From: a virus
Strand: one strand, 5' to 3'
DNA: 64,000 nt
Virus record (IMG/VR): IMGVR_UViG_3300034102_003517
Coordinates: 62,001-126,000 of that record
Part shown: positions 17,054 to 26,421 of the stretch, in pieces
Position numbering within the stretch: the stretch's first letter is position 1
Layout: every line of letters starts with the position of its first letter
Notes under the pieces: model-generated
Seen by the model: the letters and a program-made list of their open reading frames with translations, nothing else
Database searches by the model: none
Told to the model about the DNA's origin: nothing
Translations under genes and position numbers: made by a program

Positions 17054-17076
17054 GTTTACATATAATAGATGTAAAG

Positions 17077-17084
17077 TATATTTA
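17077..17084 (+). promoter_or_regulatory. TATATTTA late-type element
   Basis: GTAAAGTATATTTAAAATAA lies 12 bases before the ATG at 17097. Its upstream half (AAAGTAT) matches the elements at 46 and 10050. Confidence 0.45.
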
Positions 17085-17096
17085 AAATAAAAAACT

Positions 17097-17855
17097 ATGA
17101 ATACAGTCGAATCATATGGACAAATGGACTTCAACTTACCACACGATGTGGTGAAGTTACCAACTAAAGGAATATTTTATAAACCTAAAAGGGAAGCATT
17201 GAAAGTCGGGTATTTAACGGCTAGTGATGAAAACATGTTGTTGTCACCCAATTTATCGAGTGATGGGGTAATCCCCCTTTTGATGAAAACTAAAATTTAT
17301 GAACCTGGATTTGACATTAATCAGCTACTAAATGTAGATGTGCAGGCAATCCTAATTTTTTTAAGAAATACTTCATTTGGGTCTGAGTATAAATTAAAAG
17401 TAACTGATCCAGCTACAAACAAACCATTTGATATTTCTTTATTATTAGAAGAAATAAATATTATTGATCCCATTCACAAACCTGATAATGATGGACTTTT
17501 TAGTTTCACATTACCAAAAACAAATCAAAATGTAAAAGTTAAATTGTTAACTTTAGGTGATGAGAAAGAATTAGACAAATTATCAGAATCATACCCACAA
17601 GGAATGGTTGCTCCTGTGGTAACTAGAAGGTTAGAAAAAAGTATTGTTGAGTTGAATGGTGATACGGACAGAAATAAAATATCATCTTTTATAACACAAA
17701 TGCCAATTGGCGATTCTAAATTCCTTAGAAAGTTCCTCACAGAGTGCGAACCTAAATTAGATCTTAAAAGAAGTGTAATGGCCCCATCAGGAGAAAAGGT
17801 AACAGTTAATCTGTCCTTCGGGCTTGAGTTTTTTCGCCCTTTCTTCGAATCATAA
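17097..17855 (+). CDS. T4 gp26-like baseplate hub/tail assembly protein
   Basis: A 252-residue protein. The N-terminal block (DVVKLPTKGIFY, then a helix with ENMLLSPNL) and the C-terminal block (KFLRKFLTECEPKLDL followed by LSFGLEFFRPFF) are the pattern of the T4 gp26 family of baseplate proteins. Its position between tube and tape measure is where tail assembly chaperones usually sit, and a tiny gene follows in the +1 frame. I infer an assembly role rather than a major virion component. The alternative is a hub structural subunit. Confidence 0.6.
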   Translation: MNTVESYGQMDFNLPHDVVKLPTKGIFYKPKREALKVGYLTASDENMLLSPNLSSDGVIPLLMKTKIYEPGFDINQLLNVDVQAILIFLRNTSFGSEYKLKVTDPATNKPFDISLLLEEINIIDPIHKPDNDGLFSFTLPKTNQNVKVKLLTLGDEKELDKLSESYPQGMVAPVVTRRLEKSIVELNGDTDRNKISSFITQMPIGDSKFLRKFLTECEPKLDLKRSVMAPSGEKVTVNLSFGLEFFRPFFES

Positions 17856-17865
17856 ATTAAATTTA

Positions 17866-17988
17866 ATGGATGAGATTTTCTATCTCGCAAAGTATGTCAA
17901 CTTCACTTATAGTGATATAATGAGCATGCCAACATTCGAGAGAAGATATTTTGTTGACAAGTTGATCGAGTCGTTCAATAAAAATTAA
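17866..17988 (+). CDS. 40-residue protein between the gp26-like and tape measure genes
   Basis: MDEIFYLAKYVNFTYSDIMS..., then MPTFERRYFVDKL. The DIMSMP...ERR segment resembles short proteins that precede tape measure genes in many tailed phages. The reading frame stays open upstream to 17803, so it overlaps the end of the gp26-like gene in the +1 frame. A separate start at 17866 is the simplest reading. It is probably a tail assembly chaperone component. Confidence 0.6.
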   Translation: MDEIFYLAKYVNFTYSDIMSMPTFERRYFVDKLIESFNKN

Positions 17989-17995
17989 CTTTTAA

Positions 17996-18002
17996 TATTT
18001 AT
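17996..18002 (+). promoter_or_regulatory. TATTTAT late-type element for the tape measure gene
   Basis: TTTAATATTTATTATAAAAAG lies 15 bases before the ATG at 18018, directly after the 40-residue gene. Confidence 0.45.
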
Positions 18003-18017
18003 TATAAAAAGTAAAAT

Positions 18018-19949
18018 ATGTTATTATTTTTTGACGATACTACAACACTTAGTGAATTTGATCAGTTAGGTACTTCCTATGGTGAAATAGTTAGTAACCT
18101 TACAAGTGCGTTCAAAAAGGGAATTACACAAGGTTTTGAGAATGGTATATCAACCTTGACTGCTATGAACGATAGTGCTTTGAAACTACAAAAGACTATT
18201 GGTAGTGGTGTTGTAATGAGTACCGATCAGTTTAGAAATCGATTGATTGATTCATATTTAGATGTTGTAAAAATGGGCGGTAGTGTTACCGATGTAACAG
18301 ATGCGATGTCCGAATTGGCTACAGAATCAGGAAAAATAGTACAACCAAGTTTTGAAGTGGCAAAACAAATGGTTGCCCTTTCTAAAACAACAGGATTGGC
18401 AACCAAGGAGTTAGGTAAGATGGAAGGTGCTTTTCTGAGGTTGACAAAGTCACAAACTAAAAGTGCTGAAAAAATGGCCGAGATTGCAAAAATTGCAAGA
18501 CAATCAGGATTGGATGCCTCACAACTTTTGCAAAATGTAAACAAGAACTTACAGTTAGTAGACTCATACGCATTTAAAGGTGGAGTTGATGGTCTAACAC
18601 AAATGACAGCAAAGGCTCAGTCTTTGAATGTTGAATTGGGGGATATAGTTAGTGAACAAACTATGGAAAATTTGTTGGACCCTGAAAAGGCTATCGAAAT
18701 GGCACAAACACTTAGTATGATTGGCGGATTTGGTTCTGACTTAACAAATTTCACACAACTTTTAAATGCAGGAAGAAACGATGTAGGGAAACTACAAGAT
18801 TCATTTATTAATCTTGCAGAATCAGCATTTAAGGTAAATGACGCAACAGGTGAAATAACGATAGATGCTCTACAAAGAGATAGGTTAAAGGCATCTGTTG
18901 AAGCGATAAATGGGGACTACAAAAAGTTCATTCAAATTGGTAGAGAGGCTGCAAAACAAACTGCAATATCGAACAAACTTATTACTGCTGGCTTTGATTC
19001 TAAAATTTCACCAGAATCAATGAACTTGGTTAAATCCCTTACTGAAATAGGAAAAGGAGGTAAATTAGAACTTAAAATACCTGGATTCGAAACTAATGAT
19101 TTAGTCAAAACCCTTCAAAATAATCCTGCGGCTCTTGAACAGGCGTTAAAAGATTATAAAGATAAAGCTGACCTTTCAGATAGGCAACTTGCTGAACAAA
19201 CATTAGGTGTTCAAGAATCAACGCAAAGGGATGCTAGAATAATTAGGGATGTTGTGTTAAAAAGTTTGTCTGAAACTGAGAGAAATAATGTATTGACTAC
19301 AATAAAGGAAGGACAACAATCGTTATTTGAAGGAACACAAAATGTTGCGAACGGTCTTAAAGACATACCAAAAGGACTTTTAACAAATACTGCCGAATTA
19401 AGAACTATGATTTCAAATACTAAAGGCGAAATTGATAGACAAAAACCCTCAAGGTCAGATACTGAGGGTGCTAATTTACCTAAAGCGGTTGAAGCTATAG
19501 ACCTCCTACAGGAGGATGCTTTTTTTGGGGAAGGAAAAAAAATGTTATCTTTAGGTAAGGGTGAAATGTTTGATTTTATTAAAGACGACCAAGCAATTTT
19601 TGCACCCGATTTAGATAAGAAAATAGGTCTTTTAACTGAAACATATATGAATGCAAGTTCATTTTCAGATACACTTTCTAAAAATGTAAGTTTGAAAGGA
19701 CCTGAAGAAAAAACACTTCCCCTACAACAAATTGTTACAAAACAAGAAACTTCACAAAACATTACACAAACGGTAGATAATAATTTCAATATAAGCGTTG
19801 ATTTGAATGTTAAAGGGTTGACATCCGGACCTTTAGCCGAAATACTAACAAGAGACGCAGAATTCCAAAGAAGCCTTAAAAATAAGGTGATGGAAATATT
19901 CAGTCAAAAAAATCTATTGTCCAAGTCTAAAACAAGATTTGAATCATAA
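18018..19949 (+). CDS. Tape measure protein (T4 gp29-like position)
   Basis: A 643-residue protein, almost wholly helical, rich in Ala, Lys, Leu, Gln and Ser, with long amphipathic stretches (residues about 20-330). These are features of tape measure proteins, which set tail length. The length is close to T4 gp29 (590), so a tail of about T4 length, near 100 nm, is inferred. The last 60 residues (a QTVDNNFNISVDLNVKG strand, then a basic end) resemble C-terminal tape measure ends that bind the hub. Its place after the gp26-like gene and before the hub genes supports the call. Sequence identity to gp29 is not evident by eye. Confidence 0.72.
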   Translation: MLLFFDDTTTLSEFDQLGTSYGEIVSNLTSAFKKGITQGFENGISTLTAMNDSALKLQKTIGSGVVMSTDQFRNRLIDSYLDVVKMGGSVTDVTDAMSELATESGKIVQPSFEVAKQMVALSKTTGLATKELGKMEGAFLRLTKSQTKSAEKMAEIAKIARQSGLDASQLLQNVNKNLQLVDSYAFKGGVDGLTQMTAKAQSLNVELGDIVSEQTMENLLDPEKAIEMAQTLSMIGGFGSDLTNFTQLLNAGRNDVGKLQDSFINLAESAFKVNDATGEITIDALQRDRLKASVEAINGDYKKFIQIGREAAKQTAISNKLITAGFDSKISPESMNLVKSLTEIGKGGKLELKIPGFETNDLVKTLQNNPAALEQALKDYKDKADLSDRQLAEQTLGVQESTQRDARIIRDVVLKSLSETERNNVLTTIKEGQQSLFEGTQNVANGLKDIPKGLLTNTAELRTMISNTKGEIDRQKPSRSDTEGANLPKAVEAIDLLQEDAFFGEGKKMLSLGKGEMFDFIKDDQAIFAPDLDKKIGLLTETYMNASSFSDTLSKNVSLKGPEEKTLPLQQIVTKQETSQNITQTVDNNFNISVDLNVKGLTSGPLAEILTRDAEFQRSLKNKVMEIFSQKNLLSKSKTRFES

Positions 19950-19964
19950 AATTAGTATTCAATC

Positions 19965-19971
19965 TATTTAT
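19965..19971 (+). promoter_or_regulatory. TATTTAT late-type element for the giant baseplate unit
   Basis: CAATCTATTTATTTAAAAAAC lies 14 bases before the ATG at 19986. It would serve the 12.8-kb unit of 19986-32800. Confidence 0.45.
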
Positions 19972-19985
19972 TTAAAAAACAATAG

Positions 19986-22900
19986 ATGAATAGCCCACTA
20001 TCATTTAATTCGACTGAAAACTTCAGAAAAAAATTACAAGTTCGTAATCTTGAACCATACAAGGTAGACGGATCTTTTTCATTTGACATATTAAATGTTG
20101 CCTCAGAAATTGTTCTTGTTGATTACTCGGTAAGTAACTTACCTGATGTGACAGTTGAACAAAAAATTCAGGAAGAAAGATTAATTAAACAAAATAAATT
20201 TAATCCAGTTGGCGGATTTGGAGATACTATTCAAATCAACATCAACAAAAACAATCAAAGTAATTTAGGTAATTACGGATACAAAAACACTATAGGTTCA
20301 CAATTAGAAACTATTGGGGATACTACAGAAAAATTACTTTATGTTCAAAACATATATGGACCTGTAGACTTTTCAAATTCATTTGGAAATACAATTGATA
20401 TAAATAAAAATCTTAATACAACATCTAACAAAGGTGTTTATGGGTATATTAATACTGAAGGAAGTTTACTTGAAACTTTTGGGGTACAGAAAGAAACTGA
20501 ACTTATTGTTATAAATCAATATGGTCCTGACCAAAATGACAGTAGAAATACTGTAGTACCTAATATTAACAAACAATCCAAACCAAATGAAGGTCACTAT
20601 GACTTTTCAGATACATTAGGAAGTGATTTAGAAAAAAAGGGTAGAACATCAAAAGAAGAACAAATTGTTATTAACCAATATGGTCCTGAGGGTCAACAGA
20701 GTACTCAAACCATAAACCCTAATGTCAACAAACAAACTAAATCTAACGAGGGAAATTATGGACCTTCTGATGCGATTTTTAGTCCGTTAGAGTTAGAAGG
20801 GGATAAAATGGAAGGACTATTAAGGGTCTTGAACAAATACTCACCAACTAATATACAAAATGGTTATGGTAACTCAGTGTTGTTCCCGACATTGGTAATC
20901 GGATCCAACCAAGGAGACTATGATTATGTTTCAGATGGACCAAATATAACTGCTGACCAATCAAGAGCAAATGCATATGTGACTAACTTTTTTGGACCTG
21001 ACGGAGGGTTCAATGGTCAAGTAAACCCAAACACAAACAACCAAACACGACCAAATTCAGGCCCATATAGTTATGGAGGTTCGTCTCCGAACCTTACTAC
21101 TGAACAATCACAATTGATATCCTATTTGGCAAATGTCTTCGGGCCTGAGGATCAACCGAATGGTTTTGGACCCATGATCAATCCTAATTTGAATTTTCAA
21201 ACACAGGCGAATCAGGGTGAGTATGACTTTACGGCATCTGCACCAAATAAGACAACCGAACAATCTATTCAATACAACTATATTAAAAATCTATATAATA
21301 CAGGAGAAGGGACCTATGAACCGTTAGTTATTGATGAATTGTTCCCTGACACTTTGAATAGACCATATGCTAATAGTGATACAACATTTTCATTTGTTGC
21401 CTCGTCTTATAGTCCTTTTGCAATTCTTACAAGTGATAATCCTAACGGTAGTGAGGGTTCTTTGAGTAACGACTCAAACTTGGCAAAAATTGCCGCAAAA
21501 AAACTTCAACAAGAGTTTAAATCAAGAGTTGCTGCTGAATTATACCAACAAACGGTAGGTAGGTCTATTTTAACAAGTTCTACTGTAGGACCTCCGTCTG
21601 GTGGAATAGGAAATACGCCATCATTAGATCCGTTTGATATTTTAGGAGTTGCCACCAATAATGTTCCTTTAATACAAAAAAACTTTTCTATTACTGAACC
21701 CGCAACAATTGTTGGTGACATTTTAAACTTTACATCAAGAATCGCTGGACTTTACTCACCATACTCGATTATACCTGGTGAATACTTTGATTTTCCTGAA
21801 AGAAACTTTTTGAGTCAGGCATTGGCAAACCCAATTGGGGGTATTGGAAGTTTAGTTAGTAACTTCTCAAATAAAATATTATCGGCCAATATTGATTCAG
21901 GATCAGAAAGATTCTTAGCCAACACATCAAGAGCAACAAGATCATTATTGTTTGATCAATTATTTTTTAATGCTTACAGACCCGATTATAATTTTGAATC
22001 ATTATTGAACCCAAACTTGTCGGCACCAAAACCAAATTTTTATATTGGAAACACTAAAAATTTTGTTAGAGATGTAGTAAGTCCTAAAAATGAGTTACCC
22101 TTAGGTAAGGGTGATCAACCAAGTATAGGTCCTGTTTTTGACTATGGAGAACTCGGTAAAGAATACGAAGGTAACCAAGTTAATAACCGATTTTTTGGAA
22201 TCAACTCAAGAAACTTCTTTGATGGTGCATCAGACACAAAGGGCGTTATTGGGGGTGGATCTTTAATTGGGAACTTTACATGGACCACATCAAATAATAC
22301 ATATATAAAACCAGGACAACCTGTTGGATTTAATAACCAAGCGGTTAACTCCACAAACAGTGGATTAGATGAATTATTAAAAAATACATTCGATAAATCT
22401 AAATCATCTGGTTTAAATTTAACAGACGGTTCAATATTAGACATTACACAAAAGTTAGTTGATGCAGGAAGCAGGTCATCAAACAAAAAACAACATGTCG
22501 GAAATGCAATCAACCAAGTATCCAAAGTCTTTAACGATGGTTATATGGAAATGACAAAAGGGTCAAGAGTTTTTAGATATGTCACCCCAACATCAGTTCA
22601 ACCTAATCCTGACAATCCTGTGACGGATGTTCAAGGATATGAATATTGTAGATTGTTTACAAAAGATAGACCTTACTACACATATAGAAATCTTCAGAAA
22701 GGAAAATTAAGAAACAATAAAGGTAATATCAGAGGTGCGTCTTATTCAGTTTTAGATTCTACATATAACTTGAATATTGCTCCGATGACAGGACCTGATT
22801 CGACAAATATACAAAATGGTAGAGTAAAAAAATATATGTTCTCTATTGAAAATTTGGCTTGGAGAACATCTAATAAACCGGGTTATACTGTGGACGATTT

Positions 22901-25900
22901 ACCTGGATGTGAAATAGGTCCAGGTGGTGGTAGAATCATGTGGTTTCCACCATATGATTTAGTTTTTGATGAAAATACAAGAACAGATTGGGAGGGTAAT
23001 ACATTTTTAGGTAGACCTGAACCTATATACACATATAAAAGTACGGAAAGAAGTGGGTCACTAAAGTGGAAGATTGTAGTTGACCACCCGTCGATCATGA
23101 ATATTTTAGTTAAAAGAGAATTAGAGTCACAAAATACTTCTGTTGCTACAAAAGTAATTGACTCATTTATTGCCGGTTGTACTGAGTATGATATTTATGA
23201 CCTTTTGAAAAAGTATGGGTCTTTCAGTTTGAACGACATTTATCAAGTAGTCTCAACCCTATCTACTGAATCACTTCAAGAAGTAGCTAAAGAACTTCCA
23301 AATGAAACCATACAGTCTGAAGTAACTATTGAAACTAGTGTCAATGTAGAACAACAAAGTTCTGGACAAACTGATACAACAATAGCCGAAGACTTACAAA
23401 CCGAGATATACCAAGACATACAATTATTGTTTCAAGAAGCAAAACCTGGATCGACAGACACTAGTGGTTCATATGAAGAATATTATACTGAATTGATAAA
23501 CGCTGAGTCAGATTATAGTACTGCCGGTATAAACGGAGGGGGGAATAACTTCGCAGATAAACTATATTTTTATGGTGGAAATGCGGTTACAAATGCCCCT
23601 GCAAACTTTTCGTTGGCAGAATACATAGACACTAGAAAAACTTCAATATCGGGGGTGTTCAGCTTCCTTAAACAAGAATACGATACTTTCAAAGAACTTC
23701 TTTCAAAAATATTAACACTATGTGATTCAGGAAATAAAATAGTATTAGATGTTATTGGATCTGCTAACTCAAACAACAATAGCTCAGTTAACTATAATAA
23801 TTCATTATCACAGAGAAGAACTAACTCTGTAATCAAAACGATTACGGACTTTACTGAAGGTGATTTAAATATGAAAGACATGATTGATAAAAAGTTACTT
23901 GAATTTTCTACTTCAAGTAATGGTGACAATCAAAAAATTAATGAAACGGATTACCGTGATATTGACTGTTCCAAACCATTTAGTAACTCAACAATACTTA
24001 AATACTCGGTTCAGGGTATGATGTGTAGAAGAGTTAGAGTCGGTGTAAAATCACAAACACCACCACCAACAGAACCGGTGGTTGGTACAAATACAGATGT
24101 TACAGAACAACCAGACAGTGAAATTCCAAATCCATTAGCTGCTGACATTAATACATTAACAGACTCACAACCACAGTCAGAAAGTTCACCAGTAGTACGA
24201 CAAGTAAAAAAACAAACTTTAACTAATAAGTTAAGAGAAGGAATTACCAAAAAATTATTGAGAAAACTTTTGAGTGAGTGTGATTATTTTGAAATGATTC
24301 GTGAACAAGATCCTATGATTTATGATGGAATCAAAAGTAGAATCAAAAACTTTAATCCTATATTCCACTCAATAACACCCGAAGGGTTGAACGCAAGATT
24401 GACATTTTTACAACAATGTATGAGACCAGGAGATACCATACCAACTGCAGTTGAAACAGGACAAGGTGGTACATCTTTAGTCTATAATGATGTAACAAAT
24501 AGTGCTTTTGGTTCTCCACCTATTTGTATTTTGAGAATAGGTGACTTTTATCATACAAAAGTTGTTTTTGAGAGTCTTGACATTAGTTACGAAAATGCGG
24601 TTTACGATTTGAACCCTGAAGGTATTGGAGTTCAACCAATGATTGCGAGTATTTCAATGAATGTTAAATTTATTGGAGGACATGGGCTAAAAGAACCCGT
24701 AGCACAACTTCAAAATGCTCTATCCTTCAACTATTATGCTAATACAGAAGTTTATGATGAAAGAGCTACAGAAACAGAAGAACTAAATCCTGAATTCGAA
24801 AAACAATTAATTGAAGATATAAAAAATGAAGCCGGAGTGCCTCCTCTTACAAGACCTGCGGTAAATGACGGTGGGGTAACAATTGGTACTATTACCAATT
24901 CTTCTTTTGATGTTAATACATCACAGGTTATCGGGGACATCAATTACAAAGATAACATGAATAACATGATTTCTGCAACCGAAAACTATATCAGTAATAT
25001 TAATACTACTTTAACCGATCTTAAAAACGATCTTTTATGGGGTGGATTAATTTTTTACACGGCAGAAAGAAAATATAGTGAAGGTCAATTTGATTGGTTA
25101 TTGGGAGCACAACCACAAGTAGTAAAAATATTTGGTAAACCCGTGAACTACCAAAGTAAAGTTGATTTACTTTTCGACCAAGCTAAATTAGATATTGAAA
25201 ACGATTTATGTCCGTTGATAGCACAACTCACTAACCAATCCTTTGCGTCAAATAACTCAACAAGAAAAGTTAAAAGAAGATTAACGGAAATGGTCGATTC
25301 AAGAAAAAGTATTTTCTTACAATCTCTTGAAAAAAATACATCTAAACTAATACAAGAAGAAATTAATTTCATCAAAAATTCGGATCAGATCAATTTTGTT
25401 TTAAGTCAGGTTGACGGTTATAAAAATAAAAGGGGTGGTGCAGTAATATATGACATATCAGGAACAACTGAGGTTGACCCGACTAGTGCTGGCGCCGCTA
25501 ATACATATGATGAATTAAAAGACGATCTTTTAAAAATCGGAAGTGATCTTAATGAATTGAATGACAAGTATGGTACATATCAAATGATTCCAAGCGGATC
25601 TACTAAAATATACAATGACAGTTTCAACTTTGATGTTTATATCGATTCTGTGGTTCCGCAAGATGTTAGATTCTTCTTAATATTTGGAAAAGAAATTTTA
25701 CAAGACAGAAATAAGTTTATGGACGATGTTGTATCAACAATAACTCAAGATCTTAGTGTTAGTAATTATAGATCATTTATGTTTGCAAACATAGGTATTA
25801 ATGCAGGGTCAGGATCTGTTCAAGTTGGAAATCAAACTACGGTAATACCTAATGGAAGATTCAGTAAGTATGAAAAATCAAAACAGACATTAGACGATAA

Positions 25901-26102
25901 TTTTAAAAACTTCAATAATCAATATTTTATTTCTAAGTTCCCTAATAACAAATACATTACCTTTAACAAAAACAAAACTAGAAAGTTCACTTTTGTTAAA
26001 CAAGACCCGGTCAACCCTGCTAATCAGCAGAACTTATTCGACTTGTGGTCAACAGTTGACTCAACTGACAATTTATTTAACTTGAAAAAACAAATGGTTT
26101 AA
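19986..26102 (+). CDS. Giant baseplate/hub protein with sevenfold repeat and OmpA-like domain
   Basis: A 2038-residue virion protein. Residues about 75-440 hold seven degenerate repeats of roughly 50 residues, each with an N..NKQ...NEG.Y core and a (N/Q).(Y/F)GP end. Residues about 980-1045 hold a conserved phage tail block (GPGGGRIMWFPPYDL, then EPIYTYKSTERSGSLKW and VVDHPS). Residues about 1180-1355 look like an OmpA-type peptidoglycan-binding domain (LYFYGGNA, VIGSAN, NNSLSQRRTNSV, CRRVRVGV). The remainder is unassigned. The place after the tape measure matches the T4 gp27/gp48/gp54 region, so a hub or tube-initiator role is inferred. The gp53-like gene follows after one base. Confidence 0.65.
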   Translation: MNSPLSFNSTENFRKKLQVRNLEPYKVDGSFSFDILNVASEIVLVDYSVSNLPDVTVEQKIQEERLIKQNKFNPVGGFGDTIQININKNNQSNLGNYGYKNTIGSQLETIGDTTEKLLYVQNIYGPVDFSNSFGNTIDINKNLNTTSNKGVYGYINTEGSLLETFGVQKETELIVINQYGPDQNDSRNTVVPNINKQSKPNEGHYDFSDTLGSDLEKKGRTSKEEQIVINQYGPEGQQSTQTINPNVNKQTKSNEGNYGPSDAIFSPLELEGDKMEGLLRVLNKYSPTNIQNGYGNSVLFPTLVIGSNQGDYDYVSDGPNITADQSRANAYVTNFFGPDGGFNGQVNPNTNNQTRPNSGPYSYGGSSPNLTTEQSQLISYLANVFGPEDQPNGFGPMINPNLNFQTQANQGEYDFTASAPNKTTEQSIQYNYIKNLYNTGEGTYEPLVIDELFPDTLNRPYANSDTTFSFVASSYSPFAILTSDNPNGSEGSLSNDSNLAKIAAKKLQQEFKSRVAAELYQQTVGRSILTSSTVGPPSGGIGNTPSLDPFDILGVATNNVPLIQKNFSITEPATIVGDILNFTSRIAGLYSPYSIIPGEYFDFPERNFLSQALANPIGGIGSLVSNFSNKILSANIDSGSERFLANTSRATRSLLFDQLFFNAYRPDYNFESLLNPNLSAPKPNFYIGNTKNFVRDVVSPKNELPLGKGDQPSIGPVFDYGELGKEYEGNQVNNRFFGINSRNFFDGASDTKGVIGGGSLIGNFTWTTSNNTYIKPGQPVGFNNQAVNSTNSGLDELLKNTFDKSKSSGLNLTDGSILDITQKLVDAGSRSSNKKQHVGNAINQVSKVFNDGYMEMTKGSRVFRYVTPTSVQPNPDNPVTDVQGYEYCRLFTKDRPYYTYRNLQKGKLRNNKGNIRGASYSVLDSTYNLNIAPMTGPDSTNIQNGRVKKYMFSIENLAWRTSNKPGYTVDDLPGCEIGPGGGRIMWFPPYDLVFDENTRTDWEGNTFLGRPEPIYTYKSTERSGSLKWKIVVDHPSIMNILVKRELESQNTSVATKVIDSFIAGCTEYDIYDLLKKYGSFSLNDIYQVVSTLSTESLQEVAKELPNETIQSEVTIETSVNVEQQSSGQTDTTIAEDLQTEIYQDIQLLFQEAKPGSTDTSGSYEEYYTELINAESDYSTAGINGGGNNFADKLYFYGGNAVTNAPANFSLAEYIDTRKTSISGVFSFLKQEYDTFKELLSKILTLCDSGNKIVLDVIGSANSNNNSSVNYNNSLSQRRTNSVIKTITDFTEGDLNMKDMIDKKLLEFSTSSNGDNQKINETDYRDIDCSKPFSNSTILKYSVQGMMCRRVRVGVKSQTPPPTEPVVGTNTDVTEQPDSEIPNPLAADINTLTDSQPQSESSPVVRQVKKQTLTNKLREGITKKLLRKLLSECDYFEMIREQDPMIYDGIKSRIKNFNPIFHSITPEGLNARLTFLQQCMRPGDTIPTAVETGQGGTSLVYNDVTNSAFGSPPICILRIGDFYHTKVVFESLDISYENAVYDLNPEGIGVQPMIASISMNVKFIGGHGLKEPVAQLQNALSFNYYANTEVYDERATETEELNPEFEKQLIEDIKNEAGVPPLTRPAVNDGGVTIGTITNSSFDVNTSQVIGDINYKDNMNNMISATENYISNINTTLTDLKNDLLWGGLIFYTAERKYSEGQFDWLLGAQPQVVKIFGKPVNYQSKVDLLFDQAKLDIENDLCPLIAQLTNQSFASNNSTRKVKRRLTEMVDSRKSIFLQSLEKNTSKLIQEEINFIKNSDQINFVLSQVDGYKNKRGGAVIYDISGTTEVDPTSAGAANTYDELKDDLLKIGSDLNELNDKYGTYQMIPSGSTKIYNDSFNFDVYIDSVVPQDVRFFLIFGKEILQDRNKFMDDVVSTITQDLSVSNYRSFMFANIGINAGSGSVQVGNQTTVIPNGRFSKYEKSKQTLDDNFKNFNNQYFISKFPNNKYITFNKNKTRKFTFVKQDPVNPANQQNLFDLWSTVDSTDNLFNLKKQMV
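20208..21303 (+). repeat. Sevenfold degenerate protein repeat
   Basis: Seven units of about 50 codons. Units 1-4 carry the N(I/V)NK core; units 5-7 have a TTEQS helix in place of the LE..G segment. At DNA level the units have diverged, so this is an old duplication and not a fresh tandem array. Confidence 0.7.
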
Positions 26103-26103
26103 T

Positions 26104-26421
26104 ATGCAATACTACAATAGATATCAGAATTTTTTTGTTAATGGACAACAAACTGTTGTTCCTTATGTGACATTACCCACAAGACCATCTGACCAAAAAT
26201 ACATTTATAGAACTAATAGAAGTAGGTTAGATAAGATTAGTTTTGAGAAATATGGATCACCTTATTTTGGGTGGTTAATATTGATGGCTAATCCTGAATT
26301 TGGTGGATTGGAGACAAATATACCTGATGGAACTATATTAGCTATACCATATCCATTATTAGGTGCTCTTTTGGACTACAAAAATGCGGTAGATACACAT
26401 ATTTTTTATTATGGCAGATAA
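26104..26421 (+). CDS. 53: gp53-like baseplate wedge protein with LysM-like fold
   Basis: A 105-residue protein. It has the compact LysM-like pattern of T4 gp53 and tail protein X: YIYRTNRSRLDKISFEKYG (helix), PYFGWLILMANPEF (helix), then IPDGTILAIPYP (the closing strand and loop). T4 gp53 is 196 residues, so only the core is kept. It is wedged between two giant hub genes: one base after the first, and an 11-base overlap with the second. That implies tight translational coupling and fixed stoichiometry. Confidence 0.65.
   Translation: MQYYNRYQNFFVNGQQTVVPYVTLPTRPSDQKYIYRTNRSRLDKISFEKYGSPYFGWLILMANPEFGGLETNIPDGTILAIPYPLLGALLDYKNAVDTHIFYYGR

Noticed and set aside
19211-19789. A 192-codon open frame antisense to the tape measure gene
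   Set aside because: It lies wholly inside the strongly supported tape measure gene, has no promoter-like element or partner, and its composition mirrors the sense codons.
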